Below the pieces are notes generated by a model. The model was not told the DNA's origin and searched no databases. It was given only the letters and a program-made list of their open reading frames with translations. A DNA stretch of 64,000 bases from Beroe forskalii (taxonomy: Eukaryota; Ctenophora; Nuda; Beroida; Beroidae). Numbering within the stretch: the first letter of the stretch is position 1; every line of letters starts with the position of its first letter. Below, one piece after another: positions 10,279 to 20,922 of this stretch. The position numbers and the translations under genes were made by a program. The stretch is from NCBI GenBank assembly GCA_011033025.1, contig WFMF01000685.1:1-64000 (forward strand), read 5' to 3'.

Positions 10279-10872
10279 TTACTGTTTCTTGTCTCATACT
10301 GTGATTTGATTACCAGGATATATCATCAGATTACTTGGAATTCTCTGCTCTGCAGGCAGAGGCATGTACCTCAAATCGATCAAAACACAAGTTGTCAGTA
10401 TAGAAGAGGGCATTTGGCTGGCTGAACGCGCATTTTTTGAGCTAAAATGAATGATAGGTACTGATAGTCGATTATGAAGACAAGTCCGAGAAATTTTTCT
10501 AGGATGCAATTGAAATTATGTTGTTAATATTGTACCAATGAAAAATGAAGCGTAATTATTAGAGATAATACGAACAGTTGAATTTTAATTTGATGCACTA
10601 TTTTATGGTTGATGCCTTGCATTTGCAATATGCCAATACACAATATCTCGTATACGAGGGGTTAAGTATGAGAACATTGTGATTGAGATACAGCGCGGAA
10701 AAGAAACGCGCGCGTTCGATGATTGTGTCAAGTATCAATTATGTGATTACCGTAACGTCACGTGCCGTGAACTGGAGCACGTGACGTCCACTAGAGCGCT
10801 GATTGGTCGGGTGATCCTGACCAATCGCAGAGCGCGTACAAACTCTGCTCATTACTTTTTGCGCCAACTATA

Positions 10873-11705
10873 GGTGTGCTCTGTGCGATCGGCTGTGCAA
10901 CACTTACATTAGGTGCAGGGCTAGGGGCGAGAGTGGGTGTAGTGCTCTGTGCAATCGGCTGTGCAAGTTGGGTATCTGGCACTAAATTAGCATTGCTTGG
11001 CGGTTGAGGTGTGATTACGGGCTTACTGGGTGCATCAGTTGACAACACAGGTTTCTCACTGTTGTCCTTTCTATGAGAATCATCTCCAATCTCAGAACGA
11101 TGCTTGACCACGTGATCGATGTGTTTCGAATCACTTGACCATCTTGGGCATTGATTTCATAGACTTTATCTGAAACCCCTCTGACCGTTCCCTTGTTCCA
11201 GGTTTTACCAAGAACGTCCTTATACAACACGGTATCTCCAACCTCCAATCTTCTAAGAGTTTTCTCTGACTCTACACGGGTTTCTTGCTCTCTAATCTTT
11301 GATCTCACCTTTTCACCAGCACTTAGTGGATTAATCAGACTCAGATGTGACCTAAGACGTCTACCCATCATCAAAACAGATGGCTCTGTACTTGTAGCTG
11401 GATGTGGCGTGTTATGGTAGTTTAACAACCACTTTGCTAGATTCATTTCAATATCAGCATTGTCAACACCCATCTTTTTCATTGCTGATTTGAAACTTCC
11501 AACTGCAGATTCAGCTTGACCATTTGATGAAGCATGATACGCTGGAATTGGTATGTGTGTAATTCCATTTACCTTACAGTAACGATCAAACTCATGTGAT
11601 TTAACCAGCTGTCGGTGAGCATTGTCGCTAACCAGTATTTTAGGAAGACCAAACCGGCTGCAGGAAATTTCTAACTTTCGAATAGTATTATATGTATAGT
11701 AACAA
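10873..11705 (-). pseudogene. Ty3/gypsy-like pol: integrase core and C-terminal part, broken
   Basis: The minus-strand reading from 11705 gives TIRKLEISCSRFGLPKILVS followed by DNAH, a retroviral-type integrase core with its second catalytic Asp, and later AYHASSNGQAESAVGSFKSA with the catalytic Glu. A C-terminal segment with GDTVLYKDVLGKTWNKGTV follows. Near 11110-11130 a one-base shift moves the reading into the frame of HVVKHRSEIGDDSHRK and then a Pro/Gln/Ser-rich tail. The N-terminal integrase zinc region, RNase H, RT and protease are missing: the element is cut off at 11705 where the 822-bp repeat begins, and its C-terminal end lies at 7455-7525 across the inserted transposon. This is a non-functional relic. 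Confidence 0.88.
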
Positions 11706-13395
11706 TACAACTACTGTAATTTTGAAAGTGCCCTGGAAATGGAACTGGCGTAAAACGTCATAAAACTGGCGTAAAAAACGTCACCAAAACTGGCGTAAAA
11801 CGTCCGCTACAGATGGTCTCTGCTAGCAACTCATATATTTGCACGCGCGCAAAGTGCGCAGTATCAAATATTTTGCGAAGTTTAAGTAGCGATTGAATTG
11901 AAATAACTTATGTAGAGCGCCGCCCATTTTCTGAGCGCTGTTCATTGAGAAAGCAAACATGAATGTTGTCGTCAAATTGAAAGAATTGTTTTCGTGTTCA
12001 ATCAATACGGCTCTGTACTTGCCCCCGGCGAAGCGCCGCGCACTCGAGCTCCGTGTGAACGGCCGTCAGGGTGCAGGTTTGACAGGGTTATATCAAACAG
12101 CTGCTAGACTAATGCCATACGTTAACCCATGTTAATAATTTGATAATTAAGTGTCATATTGAAATTTCATGCGACACCAAAATTGAAAATATGGGGATTT
12201 CTGATGTCAGTAGAAAAACGATCACTGCAGAACATCAAGTTGAACCCAGATTCAAATTATTGGTCAACCAATTCAACAAAATGAACTGATCAACAACTTT
12301 AATTGGTACAATACGGATGCTCGCTCAAAATAAACATTTTCATAATGGTACGTGCAAATGTATGTTCCCACTTCCCGGTGGTAATTGAGGGCGTGTCAAA
12401 TCAACATCAAGCATCGCGGGGGAGGGAAATTAAGCGCCTGCATACGGGAAACGCCGGGCTAACAAGAATTGTGCCAGCAGGTGCAATTCTTGTGAAATTT
12501 AGAAATAGGATATGTGTATAGTAACAATACAACTACTGTAATTTCTGGAAAGTGCCCTGGAAATGGAACTGGCGTAAAAACGTCATAAAACTGGCGTAAA
12601 AACGTCATAAAACTGGCGTAAAAACGTCATACAGATGAGTCTCCTAGCAACTCGTACATTTGCGCGCGCACAGTGCGCGCAACATGGATGCTTGCGGAGA
12701 TGATGAATCGTTGATGTATATTCGTGCGCGGCGCAGAATGGTTCGAAATATTTCACAATGCGCGGAAGTTTAAGTAGCGATTGAATTGAAATAAATTATG
12801 TACTTATGTAGAGCGCTCATTGTCTGAGCGCTGTTTATTGAGAAAGCAAACATGAATGCTGTTGTTAAATTGAAAGAATTGTTTTCGTCTTCAAATTCAA
12901 TCAATATGGTCGAAGTGAGCTACGGCTCTGTACTTGCCCCCGGCGAAGCGCCGCGCACTCGAGCTCCGTGTGAACGGCCGTCACTCCGTCAGGGTGCAGG
13001 TTTGACAGGGTTATATCAAATAGCTGTTCTGCTGTTCGACTAATGCCATACGTCAACCCATCTTAATAATTTCATTAAATTAAGCGTCATATTGAAATTT
13101 CATGCGACACCAAAATTGAAAATATGGGGATCTATGATGTCGGTAGAATTAGTACGATCACGAAATTATTGGTCAACCAATTCAACAAAATGAACTGATC
13201 AACAACTTGATTATAATACGGATGCTCGCTCAAGATAAACATTTTCATAATGGTACGTGCCAATTTGTGTTCCCGGTGGTAATTAAGGGCGTGTCAAGTC
13301 AACATGAAGCATCGCGGGGGAGGGAAATTAAGCGCCTGCATACGGGAAACGCCGAGCTAACAAGAATTGTGCCAGCAGGCGCAATTCTGTTGGTT
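11699..13395 (+). repeat. Tandem dimer of an 822-bp unit
   Basis: GTAACAATACAACTACTGTA occurs at 11699 and again at 12521, a period of 822 bp, and the two units match along their length through CTCGAGCTCCGTGTGAACGG to GTGCCAGCAGG. The second unit has an extra GCGC-rich stretch near 12660-12760. Each unit opens with three or four copies of a 22-bp motif containing ACTGGCGTAAAAACGTCAT. TG...CA-like ends are possible, so an LTR origin cannot be excluded, but the units are abutting without internal element sequence. 13395-13666 shows nothing supported. Confidence 0.85.
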
Positions 13396-14170
13396 ATGTT
13401 TGCCTTGTTAGTTTTTTGATACAGACAGTACAATCTGTAATAAGAAAGTAATTATCATGTTTAATGCTCAGTTCAATACTGTCGTCAAGCATACTATACT
13501 ACTGCGTAATCTAAGACACCGAAGATGGTTGAAGAATCTGATTCTTTCTCCGACTCCTATCAAGCTCACATCTGACAGCACATCGACACATTAAGTTCTC
13601 TCGGGGACGAATTATTAAGGTCCTCCTAGAAAACTCCAAATCAGCGCAGACTGACACAGAATTATAGGCATAATCCACGATTTTTGCAAGTACACCTGAA
13701 TTCGCCGCGAATTCGCCGCGAATTCAAGTGAATTCAGGTGAATTCAGGTGAATTCGCGGCGGAGTTCGCCAAAAAAAATTTTTGGCGGACTCCGCCGAAC
13801 TCCGCCGGAGTCCGCCGCGAACTCCGGCGAATTCACTTGAATTCACCTGAATTCGCCGCGAATACACGCGTATTCGGTGTACTAGTTCGCCAATTTTCCA
13901 GTTCACCCAGGTGAACTGCCAGTTCGCGGCGAATTCGCGGCGAACTAGTTCGCCTGAATTCAGATGCCGGAGTCCGCCTGAGTTCGCCGGAGTCCGCCTG
14001 AGTTCGCCGGAGGGAAACTTGCCCAAAAGCCCAAATCAGTACGAATTTAACAAATTAGCGATCGGCGATGAAGGAAAACTGTGTTATTGCAATTGCAAAG
14101 GCTCTTCTTATACAGGTGTTTTGGTCGGCGCTTTCCTCTAACCAGATCCCGATTGCAAAGTCAACATGAG

Positions 14171-14250
14171 GAACGGACTCTAGGTCGGGGGACTCTAGGT
14201 CGGGGGACTCTAGGTCGGGGGACTCTGGGTCGGCGGTGGCACACCAGGGT
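14171..14250 (+). repeat. 15-bp tandem repeat inside the MULE
   Basis: Four or so copies of GACTCTAGGTCGGGG, then two spaced degenerate copies with GTGGACTCTRGGTCGGGAG at about 14255-14305. The second MULE copy has the same array at about 48388-48510. Confidence 0.9.
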
Positions 14251-14657
14251 GGACTCTGGGTCGGGAGATCCCCACAGGGTGGACTCTAGGTCGGGAGCCT
14301 CTTCACTTTATAATTATATAAACTACCTAAATCCTGGATCGATTTATACCGAGAATCTCTCGGTTAATCCAGATAACAGAGCCCGTATGGAGGGTACAAT
14401 AATGCTCGATCCGATGTATCATTGTGGAGACACTGGGGGACTCACGATACACGGTGTCAGCATGTGATCCGCCACATCACAATTTACACTATCCCATACC
14501 GCTTGTTGGCTCATGTCATCGGAGGGGATACGTGATACGGGACGTTCATGCGAGCACAACCCCATGCTAATTCGTCAGGATATCGTCCCACATAGGTAAC
14601 GAGGTCTCATGAAGCCTGCAAACCCTTGACAGTTGACACGACAGATGGGAGACAAGC

Positions 14658-14990
14658 TTGGAGGTGGATCAAGCGGAGCTGGCAGCTGCTAGTGTCCTGA
14701 ACCTCATACCCACTCTGCAGACTGCCGGACCCTCAGACAAGCTGATATGCTCCTCTACGACAACGCCTCGGGTGATCATCCGGGCTACCAGTGACAAACT
14801 CACGATCCTAGCAGAAAGCTCCTGCTGGTTCCTCGATGGAACCTTCAAGTCCTAACCCCAGATCCTTGTCATCCATGCGGAGCTCTCATCCCTCACAGAA
14901 GACAGATCCTGCTGCCTCCCCACGGTCTGCATTCTCCTCACCCACAAGGACTTAGCCATTTACGCCTATATGCGCCGATACTGGTTTTGT
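14658..14990 (+). pseudogene. MULE transposase catalytic-core remnant
   Basis: The + frame gives RVIIRATSDKLTILAESSCW running into WFLDGTFKS, the DGTFK block that carries the first catalytic Asp of MULE transposases. After an in-frame stop the same frame continues with PQILVIHAELSSL and VCILLTHKDLAIYAYMRRYW, matching the downstream IH and LLT.K...TY blocks of the domain. Only this core is recognisable; the flanking zinc-binding and C-terminal parts are not. In copy 2 (about 49340-49660) an inserted GCAGAAA shifts the frame just before DGTFK. Confidence 0.78.
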
Positions 14991-16182
14991 CCTCAGCGAA
15001 TCAAGCGATGTCCTAAGTCGTCAGGGGGTCAGGCAACACCTGACAATGACGTCACAGATCTTGATGTCAATTTTTCTAGTGTCCTAATCAAAACCCTAAC
15101 CCTAAGGGAGCCGTCACATATTATGTCATCACTTTTTGCCCATTTTCAACCCCCTCCCCTGTCTGTCATCACTTGTCATCATTGGCTGACCCCCTCCCCC
15201 ATGATGAAGTCAGCATTGACCAAACCTTCCTCCTTTTTCAAAACAAATTTTGACTATTTCGAATCAAAACAACCGACATGAAATATCAACTATGTAGTAT
15301 GTACGTGTGGTGTGATTCATATCGTTAAATTCGTTAAAAATAAAAAATATGGTTCTAATTGTCATAGACGAACATCCAGTTAGTTTGGAAATATAGATAT
15401 CATATCAAAGAAATGAAATGGGTACATCAAAACAAAATATTGTGAACGAAAAAGTTTGCATATCGTATTTTCGAATTTAGAAAATTCAATATTTTCGCTG
15501 ACGTCAGCAAACCTTAAACCCCCTCCCTCCCCCCTGTCATCACCTGTCAGCATTTGAAAACCCCCTCCCTCCCGTCGAGTGATGACGTAATATGTGAAGG
15601 CTCCCCAAAGGTTCTTTGGATCCATGACGACACGCATATGGTAGACATTGTGAATTGCATCTTAGTCTCAAATAAGCGTGCCAGACGACATTGACAAAGT
15701 TCCTTCAAAGTTCAGGTGAATTCGCCGCGAACTGAGCTCACCTGAGTTTACCCAAGTTCGCCCAAGTTCACCTGAGTTCGCCGCGAGTTTGCGGCGGACA
15801 TCAGTTCGCCGCGAATTCGCGGCGAACTTGTTCGCCTGGGTGAACTGGAAAATTGGTGAACTAGTACACCGAATACGCGTGTATTCGCGGCGAATTCAGG
15901 TGAATTCAGGTGAATTCGCCAGAGTCCGCGGCGAACTCCGGCGGACTCCGGCGGAGTCCGCCAAAAAAAATTTTTGGCGAACTCCGCCGCGAATTCACCT
16001 GAATTCACCTGAATTCACTTGAATTCGCGGCGAATTCGCGGCGAATTCAGGTGTACTTGCAAAAATCGTGGATTATGCCGAATTATATAAGCTTAGAACA
16101 AGAAATGCGCTGTCGGCTCGATTGCAGTTGCCTGTTGTTCCAGTATGCAGGCGCTTTATTTCCCTCTCCAATGAGCTTGATA

Positions 16183-16594
16183 CTGTAAAGCCATATATTT
16201 TTGCGGGTGCTATTTTTCGCGTTTCTTTAAAACCAGACTAATTTCACGGTTTTAATTTTCACGCATTTCAATATTCCTCAAAAATAAACCAGTGCTTTAT
16301 CATTCTTGCTAATTGATGTACACCTTGATAGCCGGTGATTGTACAAAGGCAAAAGCCCAGTAATGAGGTGTCTTGTTCTTCTATGTTTACTTAAGTGTGC
16401 CTCTGTCATACATTACAGCATGTCATTCGTAAACGATACTGTGATCTTAGTTGAGGGCTTAATGTTTCTAATGAGACACTCCAAAATTTATCTCCAAAAT
16501 TGAAAATTAACTTCACGTCTGATATTTTCGCGGATTTTCTTTTCCAAATAAATTCGCGAAAATTAATGCCTCGCGAAAATTAATGGCTTTACAG
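16183..16594. mobile_element. 412-bp MITE with TA duplication
   Basis: CTGTAAAGCCAT at the left and ATGGCTTTACAG at the right, each flanked by TA (16181-16182, 16595-16596). Subterminal TTTTCGCG and CGCGAAAATTAAT motifs lie at both ends. A Tc1/mariner-type MITE is the simplest reading; there is no coding capacity. Confidence 0.82.
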
Positions 16595-16596
16595 TA

Positions 16597-17788
16597 GTTA
16601 ATTTAACGCGCGCGCACGTGGGCGAATGATCGGTCCAGATGCACGTGACAAATTCTACGCGCGCGCATTCATCACAATTCTTTAGAACTCTTTGATGATT
16701 CGTTTTGTTGCGCGCCGTTTCTAATTTCTTTACTTTGTTACGCGTTACATTTTCTTTGCAGATGGTATCACGCCATTGCTCATTAATGATTAAAGCATTA
16801 AGGTTCTTGTAGCATCTAGACGGATTTCACCCGTCCCTAGCGCGCAACACTCGGACGATGCTATTTAACAAAAAAAGTGTCCACCCAAACTGACTGACAG
16901 AAACAGTGTTATCTTGAACTTTTTTATATATTATCTTCATGTAAGTTTCCATGGGTGTTGTTTTGTGCGTACTTAATGCTCCGTTTTTGTCTTTCATTTT
17001 GGGCTTACCTTAGCTTTTATTTAATTTTTTCTTCTATGTGTGTGGTAATGCTTCTCCCTTTTTAACTAGCTTTCCTTGTTTTTCTATCATTCACTTTGTT
17101 TATTTTTAATTCTTATCTTTTTTGCTTTAATTGATTTATGCCTTCATCAGGTCGGACATTGCGATTGTAATATGACCACTAATTGTTTAATTCCTGTTTA
17201 ATTCCTGTTTAATTCCTGTTTAATTCCTCGGAAGTTCTGAGTGTCGTGTTACGAACAAAAAGAAGTGCGCGCGGAGGGTAGGGTAACATCCTAGTTCCTA
17301 CAAGTAGCATCCCGCATCCTAATGTCTTAACCTGCTCGATTGCGAGTGGTTAATCAAGAAATCAGAAATGATGCAGATTACAGGGCAGGTTCAGTAACCG
17401 GCAAAGATTATGGACATTTTTACAGCAATGGAGCTATCGATGATCATCATGATTCACTTTCGAGCTTATTAAATCGCGAATTCAACGTCTCTTAGAATCT
17501 CAAGCTGAAAATGTGAAAAAGACAAATGACTCAAAGTTCAACATGAACAAAGCCATAAAAATAGATGAATATTTTTATTTCACTGTTTTGTCGTAAAAGG
17601 GATCGTGAAATTATCGATATAGCAAGTTTTCGAAAAAAATAATTTCCAAGTTAGGATAACCTGAGCATTGAACCCGAATTCAAGAAAGCTAGCCGCATAT
17701 GTACACTTCACTTAATGCCACTACACCAAAATTCTGACAATACTCCGACTTGACTGATATTATAAAGGAGCACTTGCTCGGTGTATAT
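16597..17788. other. Intergenic, no gene seen
   Basis: AT-rich DNA with two CACGTG sites near 16615 and 16640 between CGCGCGC runs, and four direct copies of TTTAATTCCTG at about 17185-17227. No coding segment is supported. Confidence 0.5.
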
Positions 17789-17930
17789 GACGAATTTCCC
17801 CCACATTATGACGAATTTCCCCCACATTATGACGAATTTCCCCCACATTATGACGAATTTCCTCCACATTATGACGAATTTCCCCCACATTATGACGAAT
17901 TTCCCCCACATTATGACGAATTTCCCCCAC
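17789..17930. repeat. 21-bp tandem repeat
   Basis: Nearly seven copies of GACGAATTTCCCCCACATTAT with one C/T variant. The length is a multiple of three, so both strands stay open (DEFPPHY on +), but no start context, splice signal or flanking coding sequence supports a gene. Confidence 0.95.
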
Positions 17931-18171
17931 TTTCATTTTCCGGGCCCTTTTCAGATTTAACAGTACGAATAAAGGTAGTATACACCAATTCTCCAATAAT
18001 CCTCAAAAACACGATCTCTACTAACCCTCTACAATGCCTTTTTGTATTCACAAAAAGGCGAATTGGAGAGGGAAAAAATTAATTGTGCAGTCAAGAGATA
18101 ACAACAATCAGAAAGAAAATGAGAAGCATCCTGCGGTTGCACCATGTGCACAACCACAAGTGTTATATAAC

Positions 18172-18202
18172 ATAGGTTGGGCAATACACTTGCCCAACCT
18201 AT
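18172..18202. repeat. Perfect hairpin
   Basis: ATAGGTTGGGCA pairs with TGCCCAACCTAT across a 7-base loop. No T-run follows and no gene is adjacent, so a role is not assigned. Confidence 0.85.
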
Positions 18203-18239
18203 ATTGGTCACGTATTATGACCGCTTGAAATGCTACACA

Positions 18240-19880
18240 TCATATCTGGGAGAAATGCATTGGTAGTAAGAATATGAACAAGCTTTTTTGTATACAGTAC
18301 TCAAAGAAAATCATTTCCGACTTCCGCACTGATTTATTCGTATTATTCATAGGTATTTCGTATTCAGAGAAAGAAGAAAACATGAGCGAAGTGAAAGGAT
18401 CTCAGTAATATATTATGTAAGAGTTGACTCATTAGAGAACCTCGTTAACGATTAGGATCCTCATTTACGATTGCTGAGATGAGAGAAAATTGGATTGGTG
18501 AGTATTGAAATAGATATTGTTGATCTGAGAATCAGATCTGAGAATCAGGGAAAAATATGTATCCTTTTTAGTGTTATATACTTATTTAATTATCAATTTT
18601 TCATATATAACGAAAATGCTCCAATGAAAAGTTTATTGATTGTCTCGTAACCTTTCCGGCTTCCCCCTTCCATCATGACTGACTCGGACTTGAGTAATGA
18701 CTCGTGGAGTAATTTTGAGGCGGTAATATTGAATCCATCTCCAGTTAACCTCAACCCTAAATAGGTAAATAGAGAACTTATAATATGTTTTGACTTAACT
18801 TGTCTAAGACTGCATGCATATTAATTATTAGTTATTAATTTTTTAGCTTTTAGTAACCCTGAGATATAATGGACTTAACTGATCGGGCAACAGCACTTCT
18901 ATACTGTGAGATAGCAGAGATGATTCGACGAGCAAAACCCTAGCATCAAACTTAACCACAACCTGATGACATTGACTCCACCACTGGTCCAAAACAGTGT
19001 GTTGGTGACAGGGATTACAATGAGACGTGGGACGAACAGAAAAATCAATTAGCATATTTAATTATAACTTCATACCTTTATTGTTGTTATACCCTTTTGA
19101 TAGACGTATTCAATTACAATACAAACGTGGTGGTATTTGTTTAAAAATATAATCCTTATTTGGAAAACGTTTAAGAAATCTATATTGAGGAGTGGATAGC
19201 AAGAGCCGATCCTCCTTTCAACCTCTCATCTCCCATAATCCCTCAAAGCCTGGAGTTGATGCACAGTTACCAGTTGTGTCAGGGTGCAAAGTTGACCCAG
19301 AGCAGTCTACAAAAGTATCACAGGTGGCAACTGATTCACTACCTACCTAGTGTCCTAGGAGTAGCACCTACTCCAAATGATCCAATTCCTTCCAGTTCCA
19401 CGACAGTCAGAAGATTTAATCTGACATATACCATCACATTGTTCTTCAAGACACGCTGGTTCAATTGAAGAAGAGCTGTGATTGCATCATTTGTCAGGCA
19501 GACATTCAATCGTCTGTAAAGTACTGTCGCTGCAGTTTCACTTGAGACGACAGTTCAGCGCCTGAATCTATATTGAAAGAAAAAGAGTATTGTTATATAC
19601 CATACTTTACCGCTTCAGCGCGCGGCTTTGCTGCGCGCGGTGGCAGCCGTCCTACTCAGGAATCACCTGATTCCATAGCCCCGACCCCGTCGTCATAAAA
19701 ATACTACAGTAGTGTTTTTGTATTATACGGCAATATAGCCATAACACAACCCCTACCAACCACAACGCCCTGATCACGTGACCTAAGTAAGATATATCTC
19801 TGTGAACTGTAAATTATTATTATTCTATTATAGTATTACTCAGTCACATCCTTTTCTCACTTCTCCTTCCTTCCTTCCAC
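18240..19880. other. Intergenic, GC-hairpin block near 19618
   Basis: No gene is supported. At 19617-19680 there is a run of short hairpins: CGCGCGGC with GCTGCGCG, then GGAATCA with TGATTCC. An inexact repeat of GATCACGTGAC occurs at about 19773. Confidence 0.5.
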
Positions 19881-19887
19881 TGAAGAT

Positions 19888-20025
19888 ATGAAAAATGGCC
19901 ACGAGGACAACGGGGCTAACGCGGGGAGTCAACCAAATCAACCGGAAGACCAAGAGGAGGACATCACAGGTCAGTTGGACCGTTTGTCCATATCAACAAT
20001 AAGGAAGCCCACACCTTTTGTATAA
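19888..20025 (+). CDS. Unrecognised short ORF (possible first exon)
   Basis: An ATG in a purine-rich context opens a 45-codon frame beginning MKNGHEDNGANAGSQPNQPE, very acidic and glutamine-rich, then DITGQLDRLSISTIRKPTPF before TAA. A GT following ATCACAG at about 19970 could instead be a donor, making this a first exon. I do not recognise the protein, and composition alone does not show that it is expressed. Confidence 0.2.
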   Translation: MKNGHEDNGANAGSQPNQPEDQEEDITGQLDRLSISTIRKPTPFV

Positions 20026-20920
20026 CTATATGGGCAAAATTTCTATCAATTTTGTAACAGGTTCATAGGTACAATATATAGGATACACTGGAACCAAAAT
20101 TAATATAGATTTGGCTTTTTTGTCCTTTGTCGACGAATCTGTTGGCTTGGGCCATTTAGAGAGTGGTCCATGGGGCACGGGACCCCATGCAACTTTCGGA
20201 GTCTCGGGGGCCGCTGCGACCGGGTATGGACTACAGGGAGCCACAAGGGCCGGAGCCCTGACTAAGTGACTACAGCGTGCAACGGGGGCCGAAGTCCTGG
20301 ATACAGCGGGCCACGGGGGCCGACTACAATTGAAGATTGAAGTTTGAAATTTGAATCAGCTACATCGAATTAAAACCAATGAATTTCGAAGCACTGAGAG
20401 AGAATAAGTAATGAATAGGTAGCTTCAGCTTGGGAAATTAATTATCAGAAGTAAACTAACACAAGAACAGTATAAAACTAAATCATCGAATGGGTGAAAT
20501 CAAATGAGTGGCTGTTTATCGTATATCTGATCGTTCAAACTCGGATTCGATGTAGCGCTAAACACTACGACAGTTTGTAATTAGAAAATGAATCAGGAAC
20601 GCCATATTTAGAGGACGAAGAGGGCATAGCTTGGTCATCGTTCTGGCAAGATACTGCTGGAACAACTAAATGAAATACTATGGACACAGCTAGGTTAAAT
20701 AAATCATATTAGTTATTATATTGGTACAGAAATTGTAAAATAACTGTAACTTTGGTGGAATGGTGGAGGTCAGGCCATGATTTGTTAGTTGGGTAGCAAA
20801 GTAGAAATGCTTTCTTTTCCGGGTGCAAAGTGGTGAAGATGCTTGTCACTCCTAGTCTAAAGTCACTGTAGAGGTATATGGCTTGTTGGTCTCATTCCCA
20901 TCCACTTTTCACTTCCACAT
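20026..20920. other. Intergenic, GC-rich short repeats then AT-rich DNA
   Basis: GGGGGCCG with small variations recurs between about 20205 and 20325, spaced 30-50 bp. Otherwise nothing is supported. Confidence 0.45.
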
Positions 20921-20922
20921 TA

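Larger units (their letters stand above)
7528..10870 (+). mobile_element. TA-duplicating element with internal minisatellite, copy 1
   Basis: Ends are TAGTAGGCGCAAAAAGTAAT and, inverted, TAGTTGGCGCAAAAAGTAAT; about 26 bp match with one difference. TA flanks both sides (7526-7527, 10871-10872). The insertion cuts a pol reading frame that is restored by removing the element plus one TA, which fixes the duplication at two bases. No transposase is seen, so it is non-autonomous; the TA duplication suggests a Tc1/mariner-type source but this is inference. The core is a 52-bp minisatellite. Without its nested MITE and that MITE's duplication it is 2741 bp; the other copy at 20923-24588 is inverted and longer because its array is longer. 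Confidence 0.9.
13667..16079 (+). mobile_element. Decayed MULE-type DNA transposon, copy 1
   Basis: 2413 bp, flanked by the 8-bp duplication GAATTATA (13659-13666, 16080-16087). The ends begin GGCATAATCCACGATTTTTG and its exact inverse. The terminal inverted repeats are at least 300 bp and are made of repeated GAATTC, CACCTGAATTC and CGCCGCGAATTC modules, with a self-complementary stretch centred on CGCCAAAAAAAATTTTTGGCG. The interior carries a broken MULE transposase core and a 15-bp array. Copy 2 lies at 47881-51682. MULE assignment rests on the transposase motif; 8 bp is at the short end for this superfamily. Confidence 0.88.

Noticed and set aside
13724-14026. Open frames on both strands rich in EF, RR and NSPEF
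   Set aside because: They are translations of the palindromic MULE terminal repeats and recur at 15748-16022, 47938-48240 and 51351-51625.
15088-15110. CCCTAACCCTAAGGG resembling telomere repeat
   Set aside because: Only two and a half units, present identically in both MULE copies, so it is element sequence and not an interstitial telomere.
17750-18082. 110-codon frame with DEFPPHY repeats
   Set aside because: Openness on both strands is forced by a 21-bp tandem repeat; there is no supporting flanking coding sequence.
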